A stretch of DNA of 64,000 nt. Source: Bradyrhizobium sp. CCGUVB1N3 (lineage in GTDB: Bacteria > Pseudomonadota > Alphaproteobacteria > Rhizobiales > Xanthobacteraceae). The number at the start of each line of letters is the position of its first letter. Position 1 is the stretch's first letter. Below, piece by piece: positions 17,544 to 25,898 of this stretch. The position numbers were made by a program, and so were the translations under genes. The notes under the pieces are model-generated. The model saw only the letters and a list, made by a program, of their open reading frames with translations, was not told the DNA's origin and made no database searches. The stretch lies in the NCBI RefSeq assembly GCF_024199925.1, contig NZ_JANADR010000001.1:6699501-6763500 (forward strand), given 5' to 3'.

Positions 17544-18758
17544 ATGACTGACTCCAAAGCGCCGGATTTTGAATCAACCGAGCTCGAAACATTCCGCAAC
17601 GAGACCCGTGCCTGGCTGGAAGCCAACTGCCCGCCGGAGATGCGCAAGCCCGCGGCCTCCGATGCCGACGTGTTCTGGGGTGGGCGTAACACGAAATTCT
17701 CGTCCGAACCGCAGCGGGTCTGGTTCGAGCGCATGCGCGACAAGGGCTGGACCGTGCCGGACTGGCCGAAGGAATATGGCGGTGGCGGCCTAAGCGCCGC
17801 CGAGCACAAGGTGCTGCGTAGCGAGATGGCAAAGATCGGCGCGCGGCCGCCACTGTCGAGCTTTGGCATCTGGATGCTCGGGCCCGCACTGCTGAAATAC
17901 GGCAACGAGGCGCAGAAGAAGGAGCACCTGCCGAAGATCGCGGCGGGCCTGATCCGCTGGTGCCAGGGTTATTCCGAGCCCAATGCCGGGTCCGATCTCG
18001 CTTCGCTCCAGACCCGCGCGGAGAGCGACGGCGACGATTTCGTCATCACCGGCCAGAAGATCTGGACGTCTTACGCCAACTATGCCGACTGGATCTTCTG
18101 CCTGGTGCGCACCGATCCCGCGGCGAAGAAGCACGATGGCATCAGCTTCATTCTGTTCGACATGACCTCGAAGGGGGTCTCGACCAAGCCGATTTTGCTG
18201 ATCTCCGGCTACTCGCCGTTCTGCGAGACCTTCTTCGACAATGTCCGCGTGCCGAAATCGCACGTCGTCGGCACGGTCAACCGCGGCTGGGACGTCGCAA
18301 AATATCTGTTGCAGCACGAGCGCGCGATGATCTCGGGCATGGGCGAGCGCGGCGTCGGCCGTCCGCTCGGCCAGATCGCCGCTGATGCGGTCGGCACCGA
18401 TGCGCAGGGCAAGCTCGACGATGCGATGCTGCGCGGCCAGATCGCGAGCTTCGATGTCGACGAAGCGGCGCTTGCAGCCTGCGCCGAGCGCGCGGTCGAT
18501 CTCGCCAAGGCCGGGCAGGCGCATCCGGCGTTCTCCTCCGCGATGAAATATTACGGCACCGAGCTCAACAAGCGCCGCTACGAGATCCTGATGTCGGCCG
18601 GCGGCGTCGACGCGCTGGAATGGGAGAGCGAGCGTTCCAAACAAGGCGCCCGCCCGCGCGCCTGGCTGCGCACCAAGGCCAACTCGATCGAGGGCGGTAC
18701 CACCGAAGTGATGCTCGGCATCGTCGCCAAGCGCATCCTCGATCTGCCGGGGGCTTAA
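17544..18758 (+). CDS. Acyl-CoA dehydrogenase family protein
   Basis: A 404-residue flavoprotein. The block WCQGYSEPNAGSDLASLQT at about residue 138 is the conserved FAD-proximal loop, and SIEGGTTEVMLG near residue 380 holds the FAD/CoA-binding GGT motif. I place the start at the ATG at 17544 (MTDSKAPDF) rather than at 17493, since the earlier stretch is unlike the family. A second, smaller acyl-CoA dehydrogenase follows on the same strand after 139 bases. Such paired genes often encode a heteromeric dehydrogenase for unusual acyl-CoAs such as steroid side chains or cyclic acids; that is inference. Confidence 0.9.
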   Translation: MTDSKAPDFESTELETFRNETRAWLEANCPPEMRKPAASDADVFWGGRNTKFSSEPQRVWFERMRDKGWTVPDWPKEYGGGGLSAAEHKVLRSEMAKIGARPPLSSFGIWMLGPALLKYGNEAQKKEHLPKIAAGLIRWCQGYSEPNAGSDLASLQTRAESDGDDFVITGQKIWTSYANYADWIFCLVRTDPAAKKHDGISFILFDMTSKGVSTKPILLISGYSPFCETFFDNVRVPKSHVVGTVNRGWDVAKYLLQHERAMISGMGERGVGRPLGQIAADAVGTDAQGKLDDAMLRGQIASFDVDEAALAACAERAVDLAKAGQAHPAFSSAMKYYGTELNKRRYEILMSAGGVDALEWESERSKQGARPRAWLRTKANSIEGGTTEVMLGIVAKRILDLPGA

Positions 18759-18765
18759 GAGAAGT

Positions 18766-18853
18766 CCTCGTCCTGAGGAGCGGCCGCAAGGCCGCGTCTC
18801 GAAGGACGGCCTCATGGTTCGAGACGGCGCTGACGCGCCTCCTCACCATGAGG
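18766..18853. repeat. Intergenic repeat, family D
   Basis: CTCGTCCTGAGGAGCGGCCG with CGCGTCTCGAAGGACGG, then CATGGTTCGAGACGGCGC with GCGCCTCCTCACCATGAGG, form two stacked hairpins between the paired acyl-CoA dehydrogenase genes. A related element is at 20046-20157. Because it lies inside a probable operon, it could affect the relative expression of the two subunits. Confidence 0.75.
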
Positions 18854-18897
18854 GTCATCACCGAATCCAGTCGAACAGCACTTTGTTGGAGCCCACC

Positions 18898-20037
18898 ATG
18901 GCCCTCGTCCTCACCGAAGAACAATCGATGCTCCGCGACTCCGCGCGCGGGCTGATCAGCGACAAGGCGCCGGTGTCGCATCTGCGGCATTTGCGCGACG
19001 CCAAGGATCCGACCGGCTTCTCCAAGGAGCTCTGGCAATCCTTCGCCGAGATGGGCTTTGCCGGCCTCTTGGTGCCGGAAGAGTTCGGCGGCAGCGGTCT
19101 CGGCTGCATCGAAGCCGGAATCGTCATGGAGGAGATCGGCCGCACGCTGATGCCGTCGCCGTTCCTGGCGACCAGCGTGGTCGCAGCGTCCGCGCTCACG
19201 CGGGGCGGCAATGCGGCGCAGAAGGCGGAATTCTTGCCGAAAGTATCCAACGGCTCGCTGCTCGCGACGCTTGCGGTCGATGAGGGCGCCAAGCACCGGC
19301 CGCTCCAGACCAATCTGCAAGCCGTCCGCGCCGGCAACGGCTTCAAGCTCTCCGGCGCCAAGGCGCTGGTCGTCGACGGCCATGTCGCCGACTTGTTCAT
19401 CGTCGCGGCGCGCACGGCAGGCTCCGCCGGCGAGCGCGAGGGGCTGACGCTGTTCCTGGTCAATCCTGCGGCCAAGGGCGTTGCCGTCGAGCGCACCATC
19501 ATGGTCGACGCGCATAATGCGGCGCGCATCGAGTTCAACAATGTCGAGGTCAATGCCGACAGCGTGCTCGGCGAGGTCGATCAGGGCGCAGGCCTGCTCG
19601 ACGGCGTGCTCGATATCGGCCGCGGCGCGGTCGCCTCCGAAATGGTGGGCCTGAGCGAAGAGGTGTTCGGCCGCACCGTCGAGTATCTGAAGCAGCGCAA
19701 GCAGTTCGGCAAGCTGATCGGCGAATTCCAGGCGCTGCAGCACCGCGCAGCCGAGCTCTATGTTGACATCGAGATCACCCGCGCCGCGGTCATGAAGGCG
19801 ATGCAGGCGCTCGATGCCGACGTCGCCAAGGCCGCATCAGCGGTCGCGGTCGCCAAGGCGCGCGCCGGCACCACCGCGACGCGCGCTGTGCAGGAAGGCG
19901 TGCAGATGCATGGCGGCATGGGCATGACCGACCAGTTCGACATCGGCTTCTTCATGAAGCGCGCCCGGGTCTGCCAGGAATTGTTCGGCGACGCGAACTA
20001 CCATGCCGAGCAGCTCGCGCGGGCGAGGGGGTATTGA
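18898..20037 (+). CDS. Acyl-CoA dehydrogenase family protein (second subunit)
   Basis: A 379-residue acyl-CoA dehydrogenase. It starts MALVLTEEQSMLRDSARGLI; the ATG at 18898 has GGAG about eight bases before it, and the upstream extension to 18814 is repeat sequence. The motif MHGGMGMTDQFDIGFF near the C-terminus is the family's FAD-contact region. It probably pairs with the larger homologue upstream. The substrate is unknown. Confidence 0.9.
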   Translation: MALVLTEEQSMLRDSARGLISDKAPVSHLRHLRDAKDPTGFSKELWQSFAEMGFAGLLVPEEFGGSGLGCIEAGIVMEEIGRTLMPSPFLATSVVAASALTRGGNAAQKAEFLPKVSNGSLLATLAVDEGAKHRPLQTNLQAVRAGNGFKLSGAKALVVDGHVADLFIVAARTAGSAGEREGLTLFLVNPAAKGVAVERTIMVDAHNAARIEFNNVEVNADSVLGEVDQGAGLLDGVLDIGRGAVASEMVGLSEEVFGRTVEYLKQRKQFGKLIGEFQALQHRAAELYVDIEITRAAVMKAMQALDADVAKAASAVAVAKARAGTTATRAVQEGVQMHGGMGMTDQFDIGFFMKRARVCQELFGDANYHAEQLARARGY

Positions 20038-20045
20038 GCTCCATC

Positions 20046-20157
20046 CCCTCATGGTGAGGAGGCGCGAAGCGCCGTCTCGAACCATGAAGGCCCGGCTCTC
20101 GCATCTCGGCCTCCATCCTTCGAGACGCGCGTTCCGCGCTCCTCAGGATGAGGGGAG
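20046..20157. repeat. Intergenic repeat, family D
   Basis: CCTCATGGTGAGGAGGCGCG with GCCGTCTCGAACCATGAAGG, then CATCCTTCGAGACGCGCGTT with CGCTCCTCAGGATGAGG, repeat the arrangement at 18766-18853 in the opposite module order. Located just after the second acyl-CoA dehydrogenase. Confidence 0.75.
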
Positions 20158-20197
20158 GGAGCGGCACTTGTGTGTGAGGGGTCACGCCCTCAACCCC

Positions 20198-20290
20198 GTC
20201 ATTCCGGGGCGACGCGAAGCGTCGAACCCGGAATCCGGAGATTGTTGAGCGAGATTCCGGGTTCGCGCTCGCGCGCGCCCCGGAATGACG
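20198..20290. repeat. Intergenic palindromic repeat, family E
   Basis: GTCATTCCGGGGCGACGCGA on the left is inverted against CGCGCGCCCCGGAATGACG on the right, with an inner pair AACCCGGAATC / GATTCCGGGTT. It lies between convergent genes. Confidence 0.82.
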
Positions 20291-20293
20291 TCG

Positions 20294-21331
20294 CTACCGC
20301 ATCGGCGGCGCGTATTGCACGCCACCCGCGTTCCAGAGCTGGTTCATGCCGCGCGGGATCTTCAGCTTGGATTTCTCGCCGATATTGCGCTCATACATCT
20401 CGCCGTAATTGCCGACGTGGCGGATGATGCGCACGGCCCAGTCCTTGGTCAGCCCAAGCTGCTCGCCGTAATTGCCCTCGGTGCCGACCAGGCGCATTAC
20501 TTCGGGCTTCTTCGATTTCAAGGCTTCGTCGATGTTCTCCGAGGTGATGCCGAGCTCCTCGGCGTTGATCATGGCGTAGAGCGTCCACTTCACGATCATC
20601 ATCCAGTCGTCGTCGCGCTGGCGCACGACGGGCGCGAGCGGCTCCTTGGAGATCATGTCCGGCAGGATCATGTGGTCGCCGGGCTTGGAAAGGTTGAGCC
20701 GCAGCGCGTAGAGCTGGGAGACGTCCGCGGTCAGCGTGTCGCACTTGCCGCTGTCATAGGCTTTGACGACGTCCTCGAGCTTGTCGAACTTCACCTCTTC
20801 ATACTTCATGTTGTTGGCGCGGAAGTAGTCGGTGAGGTTGAGCAGCGTCGTGGTGCCGGACTGCACGCAGACCTTGCTGCCGTTCAGGTCCAGCGCGGTC
20901 TCCTTGTTGCGCGAGCGGGGCAGCATGAACCCTTCGCCGTCGTAATAGGCGACCGCCGGGAAATAGAGGTCATAGTCGAGCTCGCGCGCCATGCTCCAGG
21001 TCGAGTTGCGCGAGAGGATGTCGACCTTCCGGCTCTGCAATTCCTTGAAGCGCTCGCTGGCGTCGAGCGGAATGAACTTGGCCTTGCTCGGATCGTTGAA
21101 GATGGCCGCCGCCACCGCGCGGCAGAAATCGACGTCGAATCCGGTCCAGTTGCCCTTGTCGTCGGGGATCGAGAAGCCCGGCAGGCCCTTGTTGACGCCG
21201 CAGAAGACCTCGCCGCGCCGGACCGTGCGCTTCAGCGTGCGGGTGTCGTACATCTCATAGACAACGGCCAAGGCGCCGACCAGGACGGCGACTGCGAGCC
21301 CGATCAGCAGGCCGCCTCGAAAAGTGCGCAT
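20294..21331 (-). CDS. Amino-acid ABC transporter substrate-binding protein, AapJ-like
   Basis: A 345-residue periplasmic binding protein of family 3. A membrane/signal segment (GLLIGLAVAVLVGALAVVYE) is followed by VRRGEVFCGVNKGLPGFSIP, the start of the mature domain typical of the general L-amino-acid receptor AapJ. Later blocks are WTGFDVDFCRAVAAAIF, CVQSGTTTLLN and TEGNYGEQLGLTKDWAVRII. The normal partners AapQMP are absent on either side, so it is an orphan receptor that must use a transporter encoded elsewhere. The leader resembles an uncleaved anchor more than a classical signal peptide. Confidence 0.9.
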   Translation of the reverse strand: MRTFRGGLLIGLAVAVLVGALAVVYEMYDTRTLKRTVRRGEVFCGVNKGLPGFSIPDDKGNWTGFDVDFCRAVAAAIFNDPSKAKFIPLDASERFKELQSRKVDILSRNSTWSMARELDYDLYFPAVAYYDGEGFMLPRSRNKETALDLNGSKVCVQSGTTTLLNLTDYFRANNMKYEEVKFDKLEDVVKAYDSGKCDTLTADVSQLYALRLNLSKPGDHMILPDMISKEPLAPVVRQRDDDWMMIVKWTLYAMINAEELGITSENIDEALKSKKPEVMRLVGTEGNYGEQLGLTKDWAVRIIRHVGNYGEMYERNIGEKSKLKIPRGMNQLWNAGGVQYAPPMR

Positions 21332-21385
21332 GATTTGTCTCTCTCGAAATAATCGGGACGAAAAGGAAGTGTCGCGAAGGCGGGA

Positions 21386-21453
21386 AGCATGATCCGGACC
21401 CGGAGGGCCGCGCTAGCGCAAAGTGCGAAGCGGTTTTCCGAGAAGATCATGCT
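21386..21453. repeat. Intergenic palindromic repeat, family F
   Basis: AGCATGATCCGGAC at the left and GATCATGCT at the right are inverted, with GCGAAGCGGTTTTCCGAGAA next to the right end. From memory this layout is a common interspersed repeat in Bradyrhizobium and Rhodopseudomonas. One copy in the window. Confidence 0.7.
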
Positions 21454-21466
21454 CAAACGATAGACT

Positions 21467-22060
21467 CTAGAGTTCGGGCTTCTGCCGGATGACCACCTTG
21501 GTGCCGACCGGGACGCGATCGTAGAGATCGGCGACGTCATTGTTGACGAGGCGGAAGCAACCCGACGACACCTTGGTGCCGATCGTGTCGGGACGGTTGG
21601 TGCCATGGATGCGGTAGACGGTGGTGCCGAGATACATGGCGCGGGCGCCGAGCGGATTGCCGGGGCCGCCGGCCATGAAGCGCGGCAGATAGGGTTGGCG
21701 CTGGATCATCTCAGGCGGCGGCGTCCAGTCCGGCCACTCCTTCTTGTTGGTGATGTTCACGAGCCCCTGCCACTGGAAACCGTCGCGGCCGACGCCGATG
21801 CCGTAGCGGATCGCGCGCCCGCCGGGCTGCACCAGATAAAGGTGCCGCTCGTTGGTCGAGATGATGATGGTGCCCGGCGCTTCGGTCGTGCGGTAGTAGA
21901 CGACCTGCTTCTGCCATTCCGGATCGAGCTGGTAGGAATCGTCCGCGATCAGGCCCGGCTCGTCGCCGCGGTCGGGCTGCTGGGCGGAGGCGTAGGAGGT
22001 GGAGACGATCAGGCCGAGCGTGGCGATCAACATCCCGGTCAGGCGACGAAAATCCGTCAT
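21467..22060 (-). CDS. L,D-transpeptidase (YkuD domain)
   Basis: A 197-residue exported protein: signal peptide to about residue 26 (ending YASA), then a YkuD domain. The catalytic block is IHGTN with H152 and SSGCFRLVN with Cys168. Such enzymes make 3-3 cross-links in peptidoglycan or attach lipoproteins to it. GGGGAGAG precedes the ATG. It is a single gene; the length is on the short side but normal for rhizobial members of the family. Confidence 0.93.
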   Translation of the reverse strand: MTDFRRLTGMLIATLGLIVSTSYASAQQPDRGDEPGLIADDSYQLDPEWQKQVVYYRTTEAPGTIIISTNERHLYLVQPGGRAIRYGIGVGRDGFQWQGLVNITNKKEWPDWTPPPEMIQRQPYLPRFMAGGPGNPLGARAMYLGTTVYRIHGTNRPDTIGTKVSSGCFRLVNNDVADLYDRVPVGTKVVIRQKPEL

Positions 22061-22250
22061 TTCAAGCTCTCCCCGCTGCCACAGCGCAAATCATTCCGAA
22101 CCATCAAAACTCAGGGGCAGCTTCATGGCAAGTTAATGGCACGCCCGGCTGGTATGTCACTAGGATGCTTCGGTTTTTTGACATGCCTCAACGCCACGAA
22201 CAGGGGGCATGGCGCGAAAAGCCCAGATTGCCGCCGCGGCGGCGGTCCGC

Positions 22251-22370
22251 TCCCTCTCCCGCTTGCGGGAGAGGGGTGGGGAGAGGGTGTCTCCGCAATG
22301 GGACACCCCCGATGTGGCGAGAGCCCTCACCCGCGCCTTCGGCGCGACCTCTCCCGCAAGCGGGAGAGGT
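22251..22370. repeat. Intergenic palindromic repeat, family B
   Basis: TCCCTCTCCCGCTTGCGGGA followed by GAGGGG on the left and CCTCTCCCGCAAGCGGGAGA on the right. Each arm folds on itself and also pairs with the other. Copies occur at 24905-25053, 35360-35526, 37579-37683 and 52592-52740, with a half copy at 59431-59487. Confidence 0.85.
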
Positions 22371-22414
22371 TAAGCGAGCCCGCGGCCAAATCACCCGACC
22401 CAACAGGCATCGAG

Positions 22415-23401
22415 TCAGATCCGGTTGTTCTCAGGCCCTATTCCGAGCCGCCGGACGATCTCAGTGCCCACGGCGCGCGCCTCTTGCCGCGAGCCGATGC
22501 GGGGGCTGCGAAACTTCTGTCCGGATCGCAATCTGATCGCGACGATGCAGTGCTCGTCCTCGGATCGACCGCGGCGCTCGACCGTGATCGCCTCGACGTC
22601 GCGGCCCTCGATATGGTCGGCGCGCAAGCTGCCGTCGCCCGACAGGCGTTCAACGCGCACGTCGCCTTGCCGGATGATCCAGAAGGCGCCGGTCACGAGA
22701 TTGGCATATCTGTGGACGGCGAACGCGGCGATCGCGCCAAGCGGCAGCAGCATGATGTCGACCAGGCCGGGCGACAGACCTCGCCAGAGCTTGTAGGCGT
22801 AGGGAACAGCGGACAGTCCGGCGACGATCAATGCGACGATCCTGATGTCCCGGCTGGAGAACGGCTCGACGGGCTCGCCGAGATGCATCTCGGGATTGGC
22901 GGCATCGAGCGGATTGACCGGGGCCTCGACGTTGGGAACGCCGAACTGCGCGGCGATCCGCGCAACGGTGTCGCGGACATGCGTGACGTCGGAGATGGGC
23001 GGGGACGTCAGGCGCTCCCCCGACACAAGCGTGAAGGCGAGCTGAAAGCGCGTCGCGGACGCCTTGCGTCCTTGAACCTGTCCCTGGACCTGAAGTTGCG
23101 AGATGTCATCTTTCGCGACGATCCGGGTGCGGAGCCGGCCGAACGGGCGCTGCCTGCCGATCAGGATTTCATTCGGCGTGATGATCCACACCACCGCCGG
23201 TGCGAGCATGATTCCGCCGATGAACGCCGCTCCGAGGAGCAGCGCGACCACGGAGATGATCACTTCCAGGGTATCGTGCGTGAACAGGCCCGGCGTGAAG
23301 CAGAGGGCTACAGCGGCCGCGAAGCCGGCGATCACCAGCCGCTGCGCAATCGAGGAGCCTTCACGAAGGCGGATGTCGTTATTGGTGGTCGCGTCGTCCA
23401 T
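22415..23401 (-). CDS. Membrane protein with internally duplicated TM-pair plus beta-domain unit
   Basis: A 328-residue protein I do not recognise by name. Two hydrophobic pairs (about 21-40 and 45-73; then 186-205 and 212-240) are each followed by a soluble, strand-rich domain. The halves are similar: VWIITPNEILIGRQ at 71 matches FWIIRQGDVRVERL at 240, and LVSGERLTSPPI at 125 matches LRSGQKFRSPRI at 291, each then ending in a helix with AQFGV or RRLGI. This points to an ancient tandem duplication of a membrane-anchored, PH-like (YdbS-type) module. It has no operon partner. Function unknown. Confidence 0.75.
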   Translation of the reverse strand: MDDATTNNDIRLREGSSIAQRLVIAGFAAAVALCFTPGLFTHDTLEVIISVVALLLGAAFIGGIMLAPAVVWIITPNEILIGRQRPFGRLRTRIVAKDDISQLQVQGQVQGRKASATRFQLAFTLVSGERLTSPPISDVTHVRDTVARIAAQFGVPNVEAPVNPLDAANPEMHLGEPVEPFSSRDIRIVALIVAGLSAVPYAYKLWRGLSPGLVDIMLLPLGAIAAFAVHRYANLVTGAFWIIRQGDVRVERLSGDGSLRADHIEGRDVEAITVERRGRSEDEHCIVAIRLRSGQKFRSPRIGSRQEARAVGTEIVRRLGIGPENNRI

Positions 23402-23504
23402 TTCGGGCGGTCGATTCCGTCGGCACGAAACTCCACGGACGCATCCGTGGAGTCAAGCAACAACGGCGGCATTCCAAAACCAGCCTCGTAATGTCCGCGC
23501 GGGA

Positions 23505-24068
23505 TCAGCTACTGGCATTGAGCAGGCGAGCGACCGTGCGGTCGATCTCGTCATAGCGGCCCTCGCCGGCATGCTCGAACACGATGCGGCCGGACTGGTC
23601 GATGATGTATTGCGCCGGCCAATACTGGTTGCGGTAGGCATTCCAGGTCCGGGAGTCGTTGTCCTGCGCCACCGGATAAGTGATGCCGTGACGCTTCAGC
23701 GCGGCCTGGACGTTGGCGGCCGAGCGCTCGAACGGAAATTCCGGCGTGTGGACGCCGACCACGACCAGGCCCTTGTCCCTGTACTTGGCGTAGAGCTCGG
23801 TGACATGCGGCAGCGTGTTGACGCAGTTGACGCAGCCATAGGTCCAGAAATCCACCAGCACGACCTTGCCACGGAGATCGGCGAGGCTCAGCGGCTTCGA
23901 GTTGAACCAGTTGCTGATGCCGGTGAAGTCCGGCGCGGTCTCCTGGCTTGCGGCGGCAGTGACCATCGGCACGGGGCGCGTAGCCTCATCGCAGATGCCG
24001 GGGATGACGGCGCCGGTCAGGACGAAGCCGATCAGCGCGGCGGATACGGCGAGCAGTCTTGGGGTCAT
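23505..24068 (-). CDS. Thioredoxin-like redox protein, TlpA/DipZ type
   Basis: A 187-residue protein with a signal or anchor segment (LLAVSAALIGFVLTGAVIPG) and a thioredoxin fold. The active site is WTYGCVNC with C79 and C82, followed by the conserved proline region TLPHVTELY; VDFWTYGCVNC is typical of the C-terminal domain of DipZ-like proteins. GGAGGAAG lies before the ATG at 24068, which is preferred over the open frame to 24095. It follows a CcdA-like gene by 27 bases. Together they form a split DsbD/DipZ system that carries electrons from the cytoplasm to the periplasm, probably for cytochrome c maturation or oxidative repair. Confidence 0.88.
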   Translation of the reverse strand: MTPRLLAVSAALIGFVLTGAVIPGICDEATRPVPMVTAAASQETAPDFTGISNWFNSKPLSLADLRGKVVLVDFWTYGCVNCVNTLPHVTELYAKYRDKGLVVVGVHTPEFPFERSAANVQAALKRHGITYPVAQDNDSRTWNAYRNQYWPAQYIIDQSGRIVFEHAGEGRYDEIDRTVARLLNASS

Positions 24069-24095
24069 GAGCTTCCTCCGATGGGACGCAGGCAA

Positions 24096-24794
24096 TTACA
24101 GGCCGATCTGCCCGGTGGGATAGAATCCGGTGAGCCACGCCACGATCAGCGTGTCGTATTGGAAGTAGGCGGCCAGCGCGAAAGCGATCACGACGATGCC
24201 AAAGGCCTGCTGCAGGCGCGGCGAGATGCGCGCGATGCTGGTTACGCGCGTGGTCACGGCCTGTCCGCCATAGGCAATCGCGAGCATCGGCAGCGCCGCG
24301 CCGATCGCGTAGGCGATCAGCAGCGTGCCGGCCCAGGCGAGGTTCTTCGAGGTCGCAACGAGGGTGAGGATCGAGCCGAGCACGGGCCCAGCACAAGGCG
24401 TCCAGACCAGGCCAAGCGTGGTGCCGAGCACCAGCCCGCCAAGCGCGCCCTCGCGCTGCGCGTGTTGCGAACCGCCCAAATCAAGCCAGCCATGAAGCCG
24501 GATCGACAGCCACTCGAACGGCGTCGGCCATAGCATCAAGAGGCCGAAGCCGAGCAGGAGAACGGCGGCCGCCGAACGCAGCACGTTCGGGTCGAAATCA
24601 AATAACCGCGTGATCGCGCCGAGCAGTAGCGCGGTTGCGGAAAACGAGATGACGAAACCCAGCGCGATCATCGCGGGCCGCAAGCGCCCGGGGCGGCCGA
24701 TCGATGCGCCGAGCAGGATCGGCAACACCGGCAGCGTACAGGGCGCGGCGATGGTGAGGACGCCGGCAAGGACAGCAAAGATCAGGTCGAGCAT
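24096..24794 (-). CDS. CcdA/DsbD-like transmembrane electron transporter
   Basis: A 232-residue membrane protein with six or more hydrophobic segments and the paired cysteines of CcdA: C19 in AAPCTLPVLP and C134 in WTPCAGPVLG. It moves reducing power across the membrane to a periplasmic thioredoxin, here the gene directly downstream. I use the ATG at 24794 (MLDLIFAVLAG); the frame is open nine codons more to 24821. Such pairs also serve as SoxV-type partners in Sox systems, but this pair lies about 13 kb from the sox genes, so that link is only possible. Confidence 0.88.
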   Translation of the reverse strand: MLDLIFAVLAGVLTIAAPCTLPVLPILLGASIGRPGRLRPAMIALGFVISFSATALLLGAITRLFDFDPNVLRSAAAVLLLGFGLLMLWPTPFEWLSIRLHGWLDLGGSQHAQREGALGGLVLGTTLGLVWTPCAGPVLGSILTLVATSKNLAWAGTLLIAYAIGAALPMLAIAYGGQAVTTRVTSIARISPRLQQAFGIVVIAFALAAYFQYDTLIVAWLTGFYPTGQIGL

Positions 24795-24904
24795 CGCGGC
24801 ACTCGTGAATGGGGGTCTCACGAGGCAGTTCGGGTCGGATGCTTCGATCGTTACGCAGCGTCACGCGTTCGTGACGGAGCGGTGCTGGCCGGGACGACGG
24901 TGCG

Positions 24905-25053
24905 CTCCCTCTCCCGCTTGCGGGGGAGGGCTGGGGTGGGGGTGTGTCTCCGCGGTGGATCCTCCCAAGAGGAATCGGCACTCCCCCAAGAGGAGAGAGC
25001 CCTCACCCGCCGCGCTCTGCGAGCGCGTCGGCCTCTCCCGCAAGCGGGAGAGG
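24905..25053. repeat. Intergenic palindromic repeat, family B
   Basis: TCCCTCTCCCGCTTGCGGGG and GCCTCTCCCGCAAGCGGGAG enclose about 100 bases that include two short near-repeats around CCCAAGAGGA. It occupies the upstream region of the ccdA-like gene; the stretch 24795-24904 shows nothing else recognisable. Confidence 0.82.
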
Positions 25054-25079
25054 CGGAAGCGCGGCGAGAGCCCATCCTC

Positions 25080-25124
25080 CCAAATAAAAAACGACCCGGA
25101 GGCGGGCACACCGTCCGGGTCGTT
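25080..25124 (-). terminator. Rho-independent terminator after the ECF sigma gene
   Basis: On the minus strand an 11-base stem AACGACCCGGA (25124-25114) pairs perfectly with TCCGGGTCGTT (25100-25090), with a 13-base loop, and is followed by TTTTTATTTG. This is a textbook intrinsic terminator for leftward transcription from the sigma factor gene, 160 bases after its stop. Confidence 0.8.
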
Positions 25125-25162
25125 GGAGGTCCTTGGGAGGTTTAAGCAAACCGTATGGAGCT

Positions 25163-25252
25163 TTATAGGGAGGAAGTTTTTCCGCCTGATGTTGTGGTTC
25201 GTTTCAATTGTTTCGTCGGCGGTAACGCTTTCGTGTCCCGGGAAAGGGCCAT
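25163..25252 (-). CDS. Possible 29-residue small protein between sigma gene and terminator
   Basis: A short frame MALSRDTKALPPTKQLKRTT ending SSL, with AGGGATAGGA about eight bases before its ATG. It is basic and polar, with no hydrophobic segment. It lies 34 bases after the ECF sigma gene and before the terminator, so it would be on the same transcript. It could be a small regulator or simply part of the 3' untranslated region. The support is only the ribosome site and position. Confidence 0.25.
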   Translation of the reverse strand: MALSRDTKALPPTKQLKRTTTSGGKTSSL

Positions 25253-25286
25253 TTTACCGGTCCTATCCCTTTGAAATCACAAATCT

Positions 25287-25898
25287 TTAGGCGGCGAAGC
25301 GGTCGACGCCGGCACCCTTAAGCAAATCGGCGAGTTGCTTGCGGGCGTAGAACATCCGGGTCTTCACCGTGCTCTGGGGGATGCCGATGATCTGGCCGAC
25401 CTCCTCCACCGATTTCTCGTGGTAGTAGACGAGGTTGATGATCTCGCGGTGCGCCGGCGACAGCTTTGCCACGCAGGCGCGCAGGATCGCGCTGGTGTCG
25501 TTGCGGTCGAGCGCGGTTTCCGGCGTGTCGTGCTCGTCCGGGATCTGGCGCACGTCTTCCTGGTCGATGTCCTCGAAGCGGCGCTGGCGCATCGCGGTCA
25601 GCGCCTTGAAGCGGGCGATCGAGAGCAGCCAGGTCGAGACCTGCGAGCGGCCCTGGAATTGGCTGGCGGTCCGCCACACGTCCAGGAAGACCTGGCTCAC
25701 GAGGTCTTCGGCCGTGGTGGCGTCGCGCACGATGCGCAGGATGAAGCGGTACACCCGCACATTGTGACGGCAGTACAGCATGTGCATGGCCGTCCGGTTG
25801 CCGTCGGCAATGCTCTCCAGAAGCATTTCGTCCGATGTCGCCTGAGCGGCAATGATGCCCTGGCTGCCTTGGGCGTTGATGGCGACGACGTTCTGCAT
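25287..25898 (-). CDS. ECF-type RNA polymerase sigma factor
   Basis: A 203-residue sigma-70 family protein with only regions 2 and 4. Region 2 covers LYCRHNVRVYRFILRIVRD through VSQVFLDVWRTASQFQGR and STWLLSIARFKAL; region 4 covers LSPAHREIINLVYYHEKSVE and the helix-turn-helix IIGIPQSTVKTRMFYARKQL. The start at 25898 (MQNVVAINAQ) has GGGGAG before it; the frame open to 26063 is ignored. No anti-sigma factor gene with a recognisable zinc-finger or membrane domain is adjacent, which is unusual. The trigger is unknown. Confidence 0.9.
   Translation of the reverse strand: MQNVVAINAQGSQGIIAAQATSDEMLLESIADGNRTAMHMLYCRHNVRVYRFILRIVRDATTAEDLVSQVFLDVWRTASQFQGRSQVSTWLLSIARFKALTAMRQRRFEDIDQEDVRQIPDEHDTPETALDRNDTSAILRACVAKLSPAHREIINLVYYHEKSVEEVGQIIGIPQSTVKTRMFYARKQLADLLKGAGVDRFAA

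Noticed and set aside
22251..25053. GC-rich hairpins considered as CRISPR repeats
   Set aside because: Copies are paired inverted modules, not regularly spaced direct repeats with unique spacers, and no cas gene is present.
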